From contig DAHXLX010000002.1 in NCBI GenBank assembly GCA_027365775.1, positions 1 to 64,000 of the forward strand: DNA of 64,000 bases, read 5' to 3'. A program made the position numbers and the translations under genes. The notes under the pieces are model-generated. The model saw only the letters and a program-made list of their open reading frames with translations, was not told where the DNA came from and searched no databases. This DNA is from Candidatus Saccharimonadota bacterium (GTDB taxonomy: Bacteria; Patescibacteriota; Saccharimonadia; Saccharimonadales; UBA4665). Below, one piece after another: positions 19,561 through 29,198 of the stretch (the first letter of the stretch is position 1; the number at the start of each line of letters is the position of its first letter).

Positions 19561-19677
19561 CTAGGTTCTACTCCATAAAGGAATAGTATGTAACGGATGC
19601 ATACCTCTCAATAACTCATACCACTGATTGATTTCAGAACAGATTTGATGCCAATTCGATAACAGATGGTTCATCAA
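19561..19677 (-). repeat. Island repeat copy 13, micro-ORF (L)MNHLLSNWHQICSEINQWYELLRGMHPLHTIPLWSRT*
   Basis: Manual minus-strand translation. Confidence 0.8.
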
Positions 19678-19717
19678 ACTAGTTAGGTTTATTCATGCGT
19701 GGGTTGATTTATGTTTA

Positions 19718-20674
19718 ATGACTATTTATAGTTTCAATAAAGTGGAAGATCTTCAAAGACCGGTTGACAGTGATTATAATGGGACAGCTCCTGACCAGCA
19801 GCCAAACACAACCATATTAGCTGGTCAATCTCAAGCGGCTAATACCACGCCATTACCACCACCAAGCTTAAAAACAAAGTTTAAGATACCCAGCAAGTTG
19901 ATTGCGGCGTTATTAGTTTTTGGCTCCGTTGGTAGTATCGTGGTTTTCTTGTTGCCCCGTCATACTTTACACAATTCTGCTGCCCCTCCACTTTCGCTAC
20001 TTCTGTCAACCGGCTTAATACTTATTGCACTGACAGGATTATTGTTGGCTGTTGCTCCTTCACTGGGTTTAACAATTCAACGGAAAGCTTTAATATATGC
20101 ATTTGCGGTAAATATTGTAATAATAATTGTAAAATTCATCCTTATGCCGCTAGGATTGTATAATCGAAATAGCCACAGTGCATTTCTGTCGGGTTCGCCG
20201 CTTACGGGAGGCTCTTCAGCGACACCTTTCTCGGTGGCTGCCTGTGCCTTCGTTTTGTACATATCATTTCTTTGGTTTATCAGACAACATTACCAGACCA
20301 AGTTTTATAGAGAAGTAAACAATAACTTGGTACCCAAGAAGACTGCTTTTAGAAATATAGTAGTAGGACTTATATTGTTACCAGCTATATACATATTTGT
20401 TACTGGCGTATTTGGCGTAGTCGGCTACTTGGGCGAAGCGGGCAACTTTGGTGTGGTCTTCGGCTTGTTGGCGGTGGGCTTTTTATTGGCAATATTAATG
20501 TTTAGATTTTCATTTAAGCAGGCAAAAGAAACCAGAGATATAATTGCCATTACTAGTGTATATTGGGTAATGTTTTCAATTATTTTGCTCTATCACATCA
20601 TGTGGATTATTTTTACTGGAGCGTTGATTACGATATGGCCTTTCAAAACCTTATTACCCACCCCAACAAAGTAA
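19718..20674 (+). CDS. Multi-TM membrane protein, paralogue of 10139-11086
   Basis: Similar length, TM layout and position upstream of a UbiA-like gene. Confidence 0.6.
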   Translation: MTIYSFNKVEDLQRPVDSDYNGTAPDQQPNTTILAGQSQAANTTPLPPPSLKTKFKIPSKLIAALLVFGSVGSIVVFLLPRHTLHNSAAPPLSLLLSTGLILIALTGLLLAVAPSLGLTIQRKALIYAFAVNIVIIIVKFILMPLGLYNRNSHSAFLSGSPLTGGSSATPFSVAACAFVLYISFLWFIRQHYQTKFYREVNNNLVPKKTAFRNIVVGLILLPAIYIFVTGVFGVVGYLGEAGNFGVVFGLLAVGFLLAILMFRFSFKQAKETRDIIAITSVYWVMFSIILLYHIMWIIFTGALITIWPFKTLLPTPTK

Positions 20675-21654
20675 CCAGAGCTTTCTGGCTATTTTGGCAG
20701 TTATTACGTTATAGGGTTGCGGTAATGCTTGTAATTTTTATGCTGGTTGGGGTAGCTTTTCATGGGCAGCTTTCTGTTTGGCACTGGAAATATATTCTGG
20801 CAGTAGTTGGTCTAATCTTCAGTTATGTTTCAGCTACGAGCTTCAATGACCTTGCCGATGAAGAAATCGATAAAATAAATCATAAAGGCAAGAAAGGCCG
20901 GCTACTTGTAACCAAAGAAGCGACTAGAATCGAATTAGCGAGACTTGGTATTGGTGCAAGTTTGGGTATGTTACTTTGCGGGTTATTGATAAATAAATGG
21001 GCATTAGCAGTAATGGCTCTAGGTTTGTTCGTCAATATCAATTACTCACTTAGGCCGTTAATCATCTCTTATCGAACGTTTGTAGCACCGCTTTTTTTAA
21101 CGATTGGCTATGTGATTGTGCCTTATTTATTAGGGTTATCGGTGTTAAACTATGCGCCTACTCATTTAGATTGGTTGCTGCTGAGTGCGATAACCTTATT
21201 GTTTTTAGCTCGTATAAATCTTAAAGATTTCCGGGATAGAGAAGGCGATTCGCGTTATGGAAAACCGACTCTACTGCTTAAATATGGTAAAAAGGTCACT
21301 GTTTTGGTCAGCTTGATTGCTTTAAGTGCGGGGATCGTTTTGTTGTTGAGGCTCTTTACGGGTAACATCGGCGAACAAGTACTGATAGTTGTTGGTTGGT
21401 TAGTTATTTCATTACTATTTGTATTGCTCTGGCGTTCACCAATAGGTACCAAAGAACAGTTGTTAATCGCTTTATCGGCAATGGTAGGCAACGGGTTGCT
21501 TTTTACGGTTCTAGCTGCGTTTACTCTAACTCATATGTTAATCCCGAAATCGACAGCAGTTATTGTCGAAGTCTTTTTTATGGTTCTAGCTTTAGCGAAC
21601 TTACATTTTTTGAAACGCGATCCGGATGTGGTCTTGGGTACATACCGGGGCTGA
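20635..21654 (+). CDS. UbiA-family prenyltransferase-like protein, paralogue of 11083-12063
   Basis: LLRYRVAVMLVIF...YVSATSFNDLADEEIDKINHKGKKGRLLVT...NLKDFRDREGD; start likely MAFQNL at 20635. Confidence 0.8.
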   Translation: MAFQNLITHPNKVTRAFWLFWQLLRYRVAVMLVIFMLVGVAFHGQLSVWHWKYILAVVGLIFSYVSATSFNDLADEEIDKINHKGKKGRLLVTKEATRIELARLGIGASLGMLLCGLLINKWALAVMALGLFVNINYSLRPLIISYRTFVAPLFLTIGYVIVPYLLGLSVLNYAPTHLDWLLLSAITLLFLARINLKDFRDREGDSRYGKPTLLLKYGKKVTVLVSLIALSAGIVLLLRLFTGNIGEQVLIVVGWLVISLLFVLLWRSPIGTKEQLLIALSAMVGNGLLFTVLAAFTLTHMLIPKSTAVIVEVFFMVLALANLHFLKRDPDVVLGTYRG

Positions 21655-21957
21655 CAGGTCAAGTTTTCCAAGAAGAATGCCGGTAAACTGTGATTAACTG
21701 CCTAAGCGCCTTACAACACTGATGGCTTCCAATTAAGATGTACCGCCAATCCGGTAATAGTTGGCATACTTAGCACATTTCCAGACTTGCCATGCTGCCA
21801 TTGAGTGTCTTTTAGATGTTCTGTTTTTGGTGCTGGATTTGCCGTTGTATGCCTGTATTACGCCTGTAATCTAAGGACAGTAGATTACTTAAGCTATAAT
21901 TTACTTAAAGAGTCTTGAGGCTAATATATGGCTTTTATAGGCTAAGAAAGGTAATGC

Positions 21958-22527
21958 GTGATTGAATATACTCCAAGGCTAGATAAAGCTATCCGGGTGG
22001 CAGCTATGGCCCATAGGAATCAGAAAAGAAAAGGCACCGAGCTGCCGTATATAGTCCATCCATTTGGAGTAATGACGATAGCATCTGAGGCTACAGATAA
22101 TGAAGATATATTAATTGCGTGCTTATTCCATGACATCTTAGAAGATGTACCGGACGAGTACTCTAAAGATCAAATGGAGCAAGACTTCGGCAAGAAAGTG
22201 GTCTCTATCGTAGAAGGTGTAACCAAGGATTCAAGCTTGGCTTCATGGCAAGACAGAGCGGATGCTTATTTAGATCATCTTGAGCATGAAGCTTCAGATG
22301 AATCGGTGATTGTTAGCTGTGCCGATAAAATACACAACCTAATGTCTATTTTGGAAGACTATAAAGAAGTTGGTGATGATATCTGGCAAAGGTTTAGTAC
22401 CGGCAAGAAAGGTCAGCAGTGGTGGTACCGGGCGGTTTATGAAGTAATTGCGAAGAGATTGCCGGAGCTTACTCTAAACAGGCAGCTTTTTAATTTGGTT
22501 GATCAACTTGTTGCTCTCAAGGATTAA
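21958..22527 (+). CDS. HD-domain phosphohydrolase (RelA/SpoT HD-like)
   Basis: AHRNQKRKGTELPYIVHPFGVMTIASEATDNEDILIACLFHDILEDVPD. Confidence 0.8.
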   Translation: MIEYTPRLDKAIRVAAMAHRNQKRKGTELPYIVHPFGVMTIASEATDNEDILIACLFHDILEDVPDEYSKDQMEQDFGKKVVSIVEGVTKDSSLASWQDRADAYLDHLEHEASDESVIVSCADKIHNLMSILEDYKEVGDDIWQRFSTGKKGQQWWYRAVYEVIAKRLPELTLNRQLFNLVDQLVALKD

Positions 22528-22823
22528 TAGAGAAGTCGCCGATATTATGATTAAAACGACCAATAACCAGTACTCAACCAAGTTAAGTTTCGGATTGGCC
22601 AGGATAGTTAATTACAAATTCCGGCCAATGATCTAGATGACAATCGCTTACAAGATGGCGTGTATATGGTTCGGCATATTTTTTCAATCCGGGAGGATTA
22701 TTGCTACTTACAAACCGTAAATTTTTTAAAACCTAAAATTTGATACCCAAACAAACGATTGACCTCTGGTAATCTTATTCGTTAAATGTATCTATTCGGT
22801 TTTGGTACTGGTATTATTGGGGA

Positions 22824-23549
22824 GTGGAACTATCGGTAAAAATAAACAACTTATCAATTACGCTCGGCGGACATTTTAAAGCGCTTAAAAGTATTAATCT
22901 CGAGTTGCCTGTCGGTAAAACAATTGGTTTTATCGGTCCATCGGGCGCCGGTAAAACTACTCTCATACGCGGCATAGTCGGTAGTTTACGCATCAGCTCA
23001 GGCGAGATTAGCGTATTTGGTCAAGCAGCCGGTTCCCCGATCTTGAGAGAACAAATAACCTACATGACTCAAGAATTATCCTTGTATCCTGACCTGACAG
23101 TTAAAGAGAATCTAAAATACTTTATAACTATGGCTGGACATTCTAGAAAATCATCAGTGGATATATTAAACAATATACTTGAGTTGGTCGATATGACCAA
23201 CAGGTCTGAGAGCTTAGTGAGCAACCTTTCAACTGGTCAAAAGCAAAGAGTGTCGCTTGCAGTTGCTCTAATTGGTTCGCCGAAACTAATGGTTCTCGAC
23301 GAACCGACAGTCGGATTGGATCCGGTACTTAGAGAAAAACTTTGGCACTTATTTGCTAAGTTAGCTAGCCAAGGAACGACATTGATTATTTCAAGTCATT
23401 CAATGGACGAGGCAGGCAGATGTGACGATTTAGTACTGATTAGAGACGGTAAATTAGTTGCTCACAGCTCACCGGAAGAACTGCTTCAAAGAACCGGTAC
23501 AAAAACCGTAGAAGAAAGTTTTTTAAAGCTCGTTGGAGGTAAAGATTGA
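22824..23549 (+). CDS. ABC transporter ATP-binding protein
   Basis: Walker A GPSGAGKTT, signature LSTGQKQRVSLA, Walker B LMVLDEPT. Confidence 0.95.
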   Translation: MELSVKINNLSITLGGHFKALKSINLELPVGKTIGFIGPSGAGKTTLIRGIVGSLRISSGEISVFGQAAGSPILREQITYMTQELSLYPDLTVKENLKYFITMAGHSRKSSVDILNNILELVDMTNRSESLVSNLSTGQKQRVSLAVALIGSPKLMVLDEPTVGLDPVLREKLWHLFAKLASQGTTLIISSHSMDEAGRCDDLVLIRDGKLVAHSSPEELLQRTGTKTVEESFLKLVGGKD

Positions 23550-24280
23550 GTATTCAGAAAACTGTTGCTACTGCTATACGGGTTTTGAGCCAATTACGCC
23601 ATGACCGCCGAACTTTAGCCTTAATTCTTATAGTGCCACCGGTTCTTCTAACGATTCTAAAATATGTTTTTCAAGGTGAAACAAGTATTTTTGACAGGAT
23701 TGCTCCGATGTTACTAGGCATATTCCCGATGATAATGATGTTTTTAATAACGTCTATAGTTACTTTGCGGGAACGTTCCAGTGGCACATTAAACAGATTG
23801 ATGACGATGCCGATATCTAAATCCGACTTTATCTTTGGCTATGCTATAGCTTTTTGTTTATTGGGTTTTATTCAGGCGCTTATTTCCGGTGGAGTGATGC
23901 TCGGGTTATTGCATGTTACGGTACTTGGCGGAACGATACCGACTATGATAGTAGCCGTTCTGGCCGCTTTCTTGGGGGCGGCCCTGGGTCTGTTTACCAG
24001 TGCTTTTGCCAGAAGTGAGTTTCAGGCAGTACAATTCATGCCGGCATTCCTTTTCCCCCAGTTGTTAGTTTGCGGGTTGTTTGTAGCCCGAACTGAAATG
24101 GCTAAACCTTTGCAATGGTTTGCCGACGTTATGCCTTTAACCTATAGTGTGGAGGCAATGAAACAGGTAACGATTAATTCATCATGGACGCACAATCTTA
24201 GTCGGGATTTAATCGTGGTTGCCGGTTTTGCCGTTGTTGCGCTGCTTCTGGGCTCTGTCACTATACGACGGCAGGAATAA
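23546..24280 (+). CDS. ABC-2 type transporter permease
   Basis: Multi-TM, ITSIVTLRERSSGTLNRLMTMPISKSDFIFGYAIAF; overlaps the ATPase gene. Confidence 0.9.
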   Translation: MSIQKTVATAIRVLSQLRHDRRTLALILIVPPVLLTILKYVFQGETSIFDRIAPMLLGIFPMIMMFLITSIVTLRERSSGTLNRLMTMPISKSDFIFGYAIAFCLLGFIQALISGGVMLGLLHVTVLGGTIPTMIVAVLAAFLGAALGLFTSAFARSEFQAVQFMPAFLFPQLLVCGLFVARTEMAKPLQWFADVMPLTYSVEAMKQVTINSSWTHNLSRDLIVVAGFAVVALLLGSVTIRRQE

Positions 24281-24377
24281 GACCATCTTCTAGATGATTG
24301 CTTCTACAATTCCCTAATATTTGAGTTGTCTTGGAATGCCGGTGGGAAATAATTGAACGTTTGGCCCGCGGACTATA

Positions 24378-24788
24378 ATGAGAAGTATGGATGCCAAAGG
24401 TCAGCAGACCAACCAGTCTATACCGCCTGCCAATCCGGTATCAACACCGCCAATTAATCAGGGCGTCGGTAATGATCAACCGGGGTCAGTTATAACCGAC
24501 AGTCAAGCCCAGGCGATTCTGGAAATAAATAATCTTCAAGCCCGGCAACAACCAAAAAATAAGTTTCCTATCAAGTATCTAATAATTACTGCGTTTGTAA
24601 TTGTTCTAACGATCATCGCCAGCTTTTTTATGGGGTCGTTTAATTCAACTAAAAAGACCAATTCTTCTGGCCTAACTATCGGGTTGCCAAAACAATCTAA
24701 TGCCACCAGCGGCAGGGGCGTGTCCAACCAAATCAATCAAGATGTCAAAGCATGCTCTAATCCGGTTAATGCAGCATTAATCTGTTAA
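24378..24788 (+). CDS. Small single-TM hypothetical protein
   Basis: 136 aa ORF with TM KYLIITAFVIVLTIIASFFMG. Confidence 0.5.
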   Translation: MRSMDAKGQQTNQSIPPANPVSTPPINQGVGNDQPGSVITDSQAQAILEINNLQARQQPKNKFPIKYLIITAFVIVLTIIASFFMGSFNSTKKTNSSGLTIGLPKQSNATSGRGVSNQINQDVKACSNPVNAALIC

Positions 24789-24829
24789 TAGTCATGGCTA
24801 CCGCTTATCAGGGAACTGGTTTTATTCAG

Positions 24830-25453
24830 TTAAATTAGATGGTAGACCAGCCCACCCATGAGCAAGACTAATCCGGTCCCGATACCGCCAATTATTAATC
24901 CGACCAGATTGATTATAAAATCTTCAAATATTATGCCGAGTGACATAACAACCACGCCTAAAGCCGGCAAGGTATCAAGCCCACTAAACGGCGGGGCGAA
25001 AAACGCGACTAATGAAAATATTAGAATTGTGCCGCCGATAAAGCTGGTAAACAGTTTATTGTTTTGCAATTTAACCAGTCTCGGATGAGATAATCTTTCA
25101 ACCCGGTTAATAAAGCTGACTAGTTTGGGTAACGCACTAAACTGCAGACTGTCAGGCAGCTTTTTATTCAACCAACGGTTCGGTAGCCACACGGTTCTTC
25201 TTCCGGCCATAAGTTCGCTTGCCAATAGCATAGCGATGATTTCTAATACATGGGTTACGCCACCGGTCGGCAGGGGCAGTGCCGGTATGGCGAGCAAAAC
25301 TAAAAACAAGACGGCGAAACTTTTTTCGCCAAAACTGTTAATTAAAGCTTGCACAGTAATTGGTTTATTACTGTTTAATAGCTGTTTTAACTGTTCGCTA
25401 AAGCTGGTCATGGAATCAGTATAACTATAAGGATCCGGCTTGACGGTAAGCAT
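24830..25453 (-). CDS. ExoD-family membrane protein
   Basis: FAVLFLVLLAIPALPLPTGGVTHVLEIIAMLLASELMAGRRTVWLPNRW. Confidence 0.8.
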   Translation of the reverse strand: MLTVKPDPYSYTDSMTSFSEQLKQLLNSNKPITVQALINSFGEKSFAVLFLVLLAIPALPLPTGGVTHVLEIIAMLLASELMAGRRTVWLPNRWLNKKLPDSLQFSALPKLVSFINRVERLSHPRLVKLQNNKLFTSFIGGTILIFSLVAFFAPPFSGLDTLPALGVVVMSLGIIFEDFIINLVGLIIGGIGTGLVLLMGGLVYHLI

Positions 25454-25497
25454 TCATGGACTTGCAAAGCCAAGCTAGTAGCGGATAATTATCCATA

Positions 25498-25923
25498 ATG
25501 AGGATAGACGCAATAAAGGGTGGCGTAGCTGTCCATGAACTGCCGATCAGCGTGTTGGGCGAAGGCGACAGGGTGTGCTTCAAAACATTAAGCGGTAGTT
25601 TCTACCAACTGGCTGTCCAAGCTGTGGTCAAGACTGAAACTACGGGACAACCTCATGTGTTTGCGCTGCTTACGAGATTAAGCGATCATCCGATATTGTC
25701 AACCGATGATCGATATCCAGGCTTTGATAACGATACGCTGTTTGAAATAATGGGCACCTTGTGGGAGACGAATCGTATCAATTACACGACGTATATTGAC
25801 ATAGACGCACCTCCGTCAATAAAGGTTTATGGTAGTGCCATGTTGAGATATGCCAACGAAATTGACAGAGCAATTACCACATCACCGGTTACGGCCATTG
25901 TTTACCAAAAATCAAATCAATGA
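25498..25923 (+). CDS. Hypothetical protein
   Basis: Intact 141 aa ORF. Confidence 0.5.
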   Translation: MRIDAIKGGVAVHELPISVLGEGDRVCFKTLSGSFYQLAVQAVVKTETTGQPHVFALLTRLSDHPILSTDDRYPGFDNDTLFEIMGTLWETNRINYTTYIDIDAPPSIKVYGSAMLRYANEIDRAITTSPVTAIVYQKSNQ

Positions 25924-25976
25924 CTTATCGTCAAGTCAGACTATCAGAATAAACAATTGCGCGTTGGGGTCGTTGT

Positions 25977-27149
25977 TTAAGACTTGACGTGGAGTCGATG
26001 GGCGTACCAGAACAAAGGTATGGCGCATAGCTGTAAAACAACAGAAAAATATACCAGCGTATGCACACTAATGCCGTACAGAATTCCCATTAACCAGCTG
26101 CCGAGGAACCAGGCAACTCCAAACCCGGTATCAAATAAACCGAAGGCGGTTGCCCGTTTCGTGGCAATGATAACTTTGCTTACCAACGGCTTGATTAAAG
26201 ACTCCTGGGCCGCGGCGCCGATTCCCCATAACACCATACCGATCAAAATCACCGAACCGTGTCCCAGGAATACCAACGGTGCAAAAAATGCTGCCGCCAG
26301 GAAACATATAATTACCGTTGCCAGATTGTGCTTATCGAACAGCTTGCCCAACACCGGGGCGCCGATTGCGCCGATGGCCATCGCCAATGAGTAATAGATT
26401 GGGATCATCTCAACCGAAACAATTCTTTTTTGCTGGAGGTGGAAACCGATTAAGGCAAAATCAGCGAAACCGGCAGCAATGCAAGCGGCGGCAGCCATAT
26501 ACCACCAGTAAGGCTTGGTGAAACCATCAACCGGTGGCGACAGACTCGGCTTTTCCAACGCGCTGGGGTTAGTGAAAGTATAGCGTGCCACTATCACCGT
26601 AGCGAGCGATAATAATGCCGGTATCAGCAGTAACGCATAACCGTGTTTATAGCCGTCTTTCAAGAACAAAACCAGAGCCATCATTAACGGCCCCAGCGTA
26701 GCACCGGTTTGATCGAGCGCCTCGTGTAATCCGAATGCCCAGCCTTGGCCGGTCTGCGAGCCGGCGTTAGACAGCATCGACTCGACCGCCGGTTTACGGA
26801 TTGCCCTGCCGGTCCTCTCGGCAATAATCAGTACGGCCGCCACCTGCCAGCTGCCTGCTAAGGTCAGCGCCGGCACAGCCAGTAAGTTAAGCGAATATCC
26901 AATAATGGCGTTTAACCAATAACGCTTTGATCTGTCGGCTAAATAACCGGACAGGTAACGAAGCGTGTAACCGATCAGTTCTCCGAATCCGGCAATAAAA
27001 CCAATCGCTGCCGCCGACGCACCGAGGGCACCTAAAAATTGGCCGTTTACGCTTCTGGCGCCTTCGTAAGTAAAATCGGCGAATAAGCTAACTAACCCGA
27101 TTAAGATAACAAAACGCAATGCGGCCTTAGCTGTATGTTGTTCTCTCAT
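25977..27149 (-). CDS. MFS transporter
   Basis: 12-TM-like 390 aa with MFS N-terminal pattern YLSGYLADRSKRYWLNAIIGY. Confidence 0.85.
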   Translation of the reverse strand: MREQHTAKAALRFVILIGLVSLFADFTYEGARSVNGQFLGALGASAAAIGFIAGFGELIGYTLRYLSGYLADRSKRYWLNAIIGYSLNLLAVPALTLAGSWQVAAVLIIAERTGRAIRKPAVESMLSNAGSQTGQGWAFGLHEALDQTGATLGPLMMALVLFLKDGYKHGYALLLIPALLSLATVIVARYTFTNPSALEKPSLSPPVDGFTKPYWWYMAAAACIAAGFADFALIGFHLQQKRIVSVEMIPIYYSLAMAIGAIGAPVLGKLFDKHNLATVIICFLAAAFFAPLVFLGHGSVILIGMVLWGIGAAAQESLIKPLVSKVIIATKRATAFGLFDTGFGVAWFLGSWLMGILYGISVHTLVYFSVVLQLCAIPLFWYAHRLHVKS

Positions 27150-27198
27150 TTGATTATTAAACGGTTAGATTGTTTGGTCCATCATCAAGCGCAGTCGG

Positions 27199-28362
27199 TC
27201 AGTTAATAAGATGAGACTCTGGCGGTTTAGTGTTGTCGGTGGATGGATTTGAGTTGATGATTTTTGTCGATGATTGGCTGGTTGGCTTGGCAATACCGGG
27301 ACTAAATACGTTCCGATTGCCGGCATGATTGGTGTTTTTCCGATTGCCGCCCGGTCTTTTTCTTAAAAATATAAAATATATAACCGCCAGGGCCAGCACT
27401 ATGATTACTAACGCAATGTATATGCCTATGCTGGAGGATGCGTCTTTAACGGTTATTGATCGGGTTGCATTCTGATTTTTACCTACGAACAGCGTTTGGC
27501 TAATTGGCTTAATACCCTTACCGCTGATTGTTATACGATAAGATCCGCTGCTCAAGTTACTGAAGAAAGCTACACCTTGGGTATTGGTGCCAACGGTCGT
27601 ACCATTGCTCAATTTGACGCTGGCGCCTATGACCGGCTTACCGTTTGAACCGATAACTTTTATTGACAAACTACTGAAACTATTGGATGCAGCAATAACC
27701 GGTGTCGATGATGTAGGCGGGGTCGTAGTCGGCGACGAAGTCTTTTTGGAAGAGGATGATGTGCTGGTCGTTGATGTTGATGTGGTAGTGCTTTTAGTTG
27801 TAGTAGTTGACGATGCGCCTGAGCTGCCGCTATTTGAAGCGGTTGGTGCCGATAAGTTAAAGCTGGCCGATGTGTCAACGCCGTTCCACACGCTGACGGT
27901 GTTTGAATTTTGAATATCCGAGCCGCTGGCAATGCTAACGGTCGTCGGATTGGGCGAACTTGTACCTATTACCGTAAAACTAATAAACGCTATCGGTTGT
28001 GTACCGCTAACCGGCGAGCCGGAAGCTTCAGCTATGGTCACCGATCCACCGCCTCCCTTATTTTCTCCGGTATAAGTAAACGGTGTGCCGGTTAGAGAAG
28101 AGCTGTTAAACTGTAAATCAGCGGGATTATAGGTTAAGTCAACCTGAACACCCTCTACGTTATCACTCACTGACGAGTTTTCGGATACTTCCAGATTGAA
28201 ACTGCTGCCGGTGGTGTAACTACCGCTGTCGGGGGAGAGGATAAAATAGGCGTCGCCCGCAGCTTGGGCAGATGTCGGCGCCGGATATGACATCAAACCC
28301 GATAAGGCCATTGATAGGCCGGTAATAATGGCAATGAAACGCTTGACGGTTCTTGGCGTCAT
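27199..28362 (-). CDS. Cohesin-like-domain surface protein with Ser/Thr linker, carboxypeptidase-regulatory-like domain and C-terminal TM
   Basis: FILSPDSGSYTTGSSFNLEVSENSSVSDNVEGVQVDLTYNPADLQF...; GKPVIGASVKLSNGTTVGTNTQGVAFFSNLSSGSYRITISG; TM IGIYIALVIIVLALAVIYFIFL. Confidence 0.65.
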   Translation of the reverse strand: MTPRTVKRFIAIITGLSMALSGLMSYPAPTSAQAAGDAYFILSPDSGSYTTGSSFNLEVSENSSVSDNVEGVQVDLTYNPADLQFNSSSLTGTPFTYTGENKGGGGSVTIAEASGSPVSGTQPIAFISFTVIGTSSPNPTTVSIASGSDIQNSNTVSVWNGVDTSASFNLSAPTASNSGSSGASSTTTTKSTTTSTSTTSTSSSSKKTSSPTTTPPTSSTPVIAASNSFSSLSIKVIGSNGKPVIGASVKLSNGTTVGTNTQGVAFFSNLSSGSYRITISGKGIKPISQTLFVGKNQNATRSITVKDASSSIGIYIALVIIVLALAVIYFIFLRKRPGGNRKNTNHAGNRNVFSPGIAKPTSQSSTKIINSNPSTDNTKPPESHLIN

Positions 28363-28637
28363 AGGTTCTGGTATCCTGGCTGCTCCTGCATAAATAATGT
28401 TAATGCTTAGTCTAATACTAAATTATGTCACCCAAACTGTCAAAAATCTATTTTAATAAACAGTGCCGTTTCAGGCCATCGACCAACCGTGTCGATCAAT
28501 CGCGCTTGCAACTTCGACTTAACGACCCGTAGTCGAGAGTAGTACATTAGCCGACGGCGCCGGACTCTTAATAAACTAAACTGAGCTGACAATTGTTGCG
28601 ACGCAATTTGAACGGATTGTTATTTTTTGGTTAAATT

Positions 28638-29072
28638 TTAAGCTACTGTGGCATGATCCGGCCGCACCGCTAACCGTACGGCTGATTGGGCTAACTTAGA
28701 AACATTATTTCTCTGTAGGCATTCGTCGGCAGAAAATGTTGTTATAGCCGTGATTTCGCTGTTTTCGGGAATCGACAATTCAGCTGAAGGCACTATTAAC
28801 GCTGCCCGAAAAACGACCCACCGGGCTAGCAAGCTTACGTCATTGTCTGAGGTAACTTGGCCCTCGATGGTGAATGCATTGACCGGTGAGGTTGAAATAT
28901 TACTAAAATTAGCTATCTCTTCGTTTGCTTCTCTGATAAAAGCCATATCGGCTGTTTCGCCGCTGTTGATTCCTCCCCCCGGAAGATTCCACATTCCCCG
29001 TCTACCGGCTACAAAGACAAAACTTTGATCGCCGCAGCTAACCAGACCTTTGGCTGAAACCCGTATTTCCAT
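28638..29072 (-). CDS. NUDIX hydrolase
   Basis: MWNLPGGGINSGETADMAFIREANEEIANF. Confidence 0.85.
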   Translation of the reverse strand: MEIRVSAKGLVSCGDQSFVFVAGRRGMWNLPGGGINSGETADMAFIREANEEIANFSNISTSPVNAFTIEGQVTSDNDVSLLARWVVFRAALIVPSAELSIPENSEITAITTFSADECLQRNNVSKLAQSAVRLAVRPDHATVA

Positions 29073-29198
29073 ATAATATTAAATAACACGAAACACTAAA
29101 AATAGCAAGTTAATCAGTTGCGTACCTGATGAATGAGAGTTGTGATAAATCTAATTCACCCAAATGAATTTAGACACTGATATAATTCAAGCTGCTTT

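Noticed and set aside
21655-21800. A fourteenth repeat copy after the second UbiA gene (ggcttccaattaagatgtaccgcc...)
   Set aside because: Only short matches (CATCTTAATTGGAAGCC on the minus strand); no conserved start or peptide core, so not counted.
27584-27932. ORFs antisense to the Ser/Thr linker of the cohesin-like gene
   Set aside because: Low-complexity shadow ORFs (VVVLLVVVVDD, poly-His/Arg/Leu) caused by the repetitive linker.
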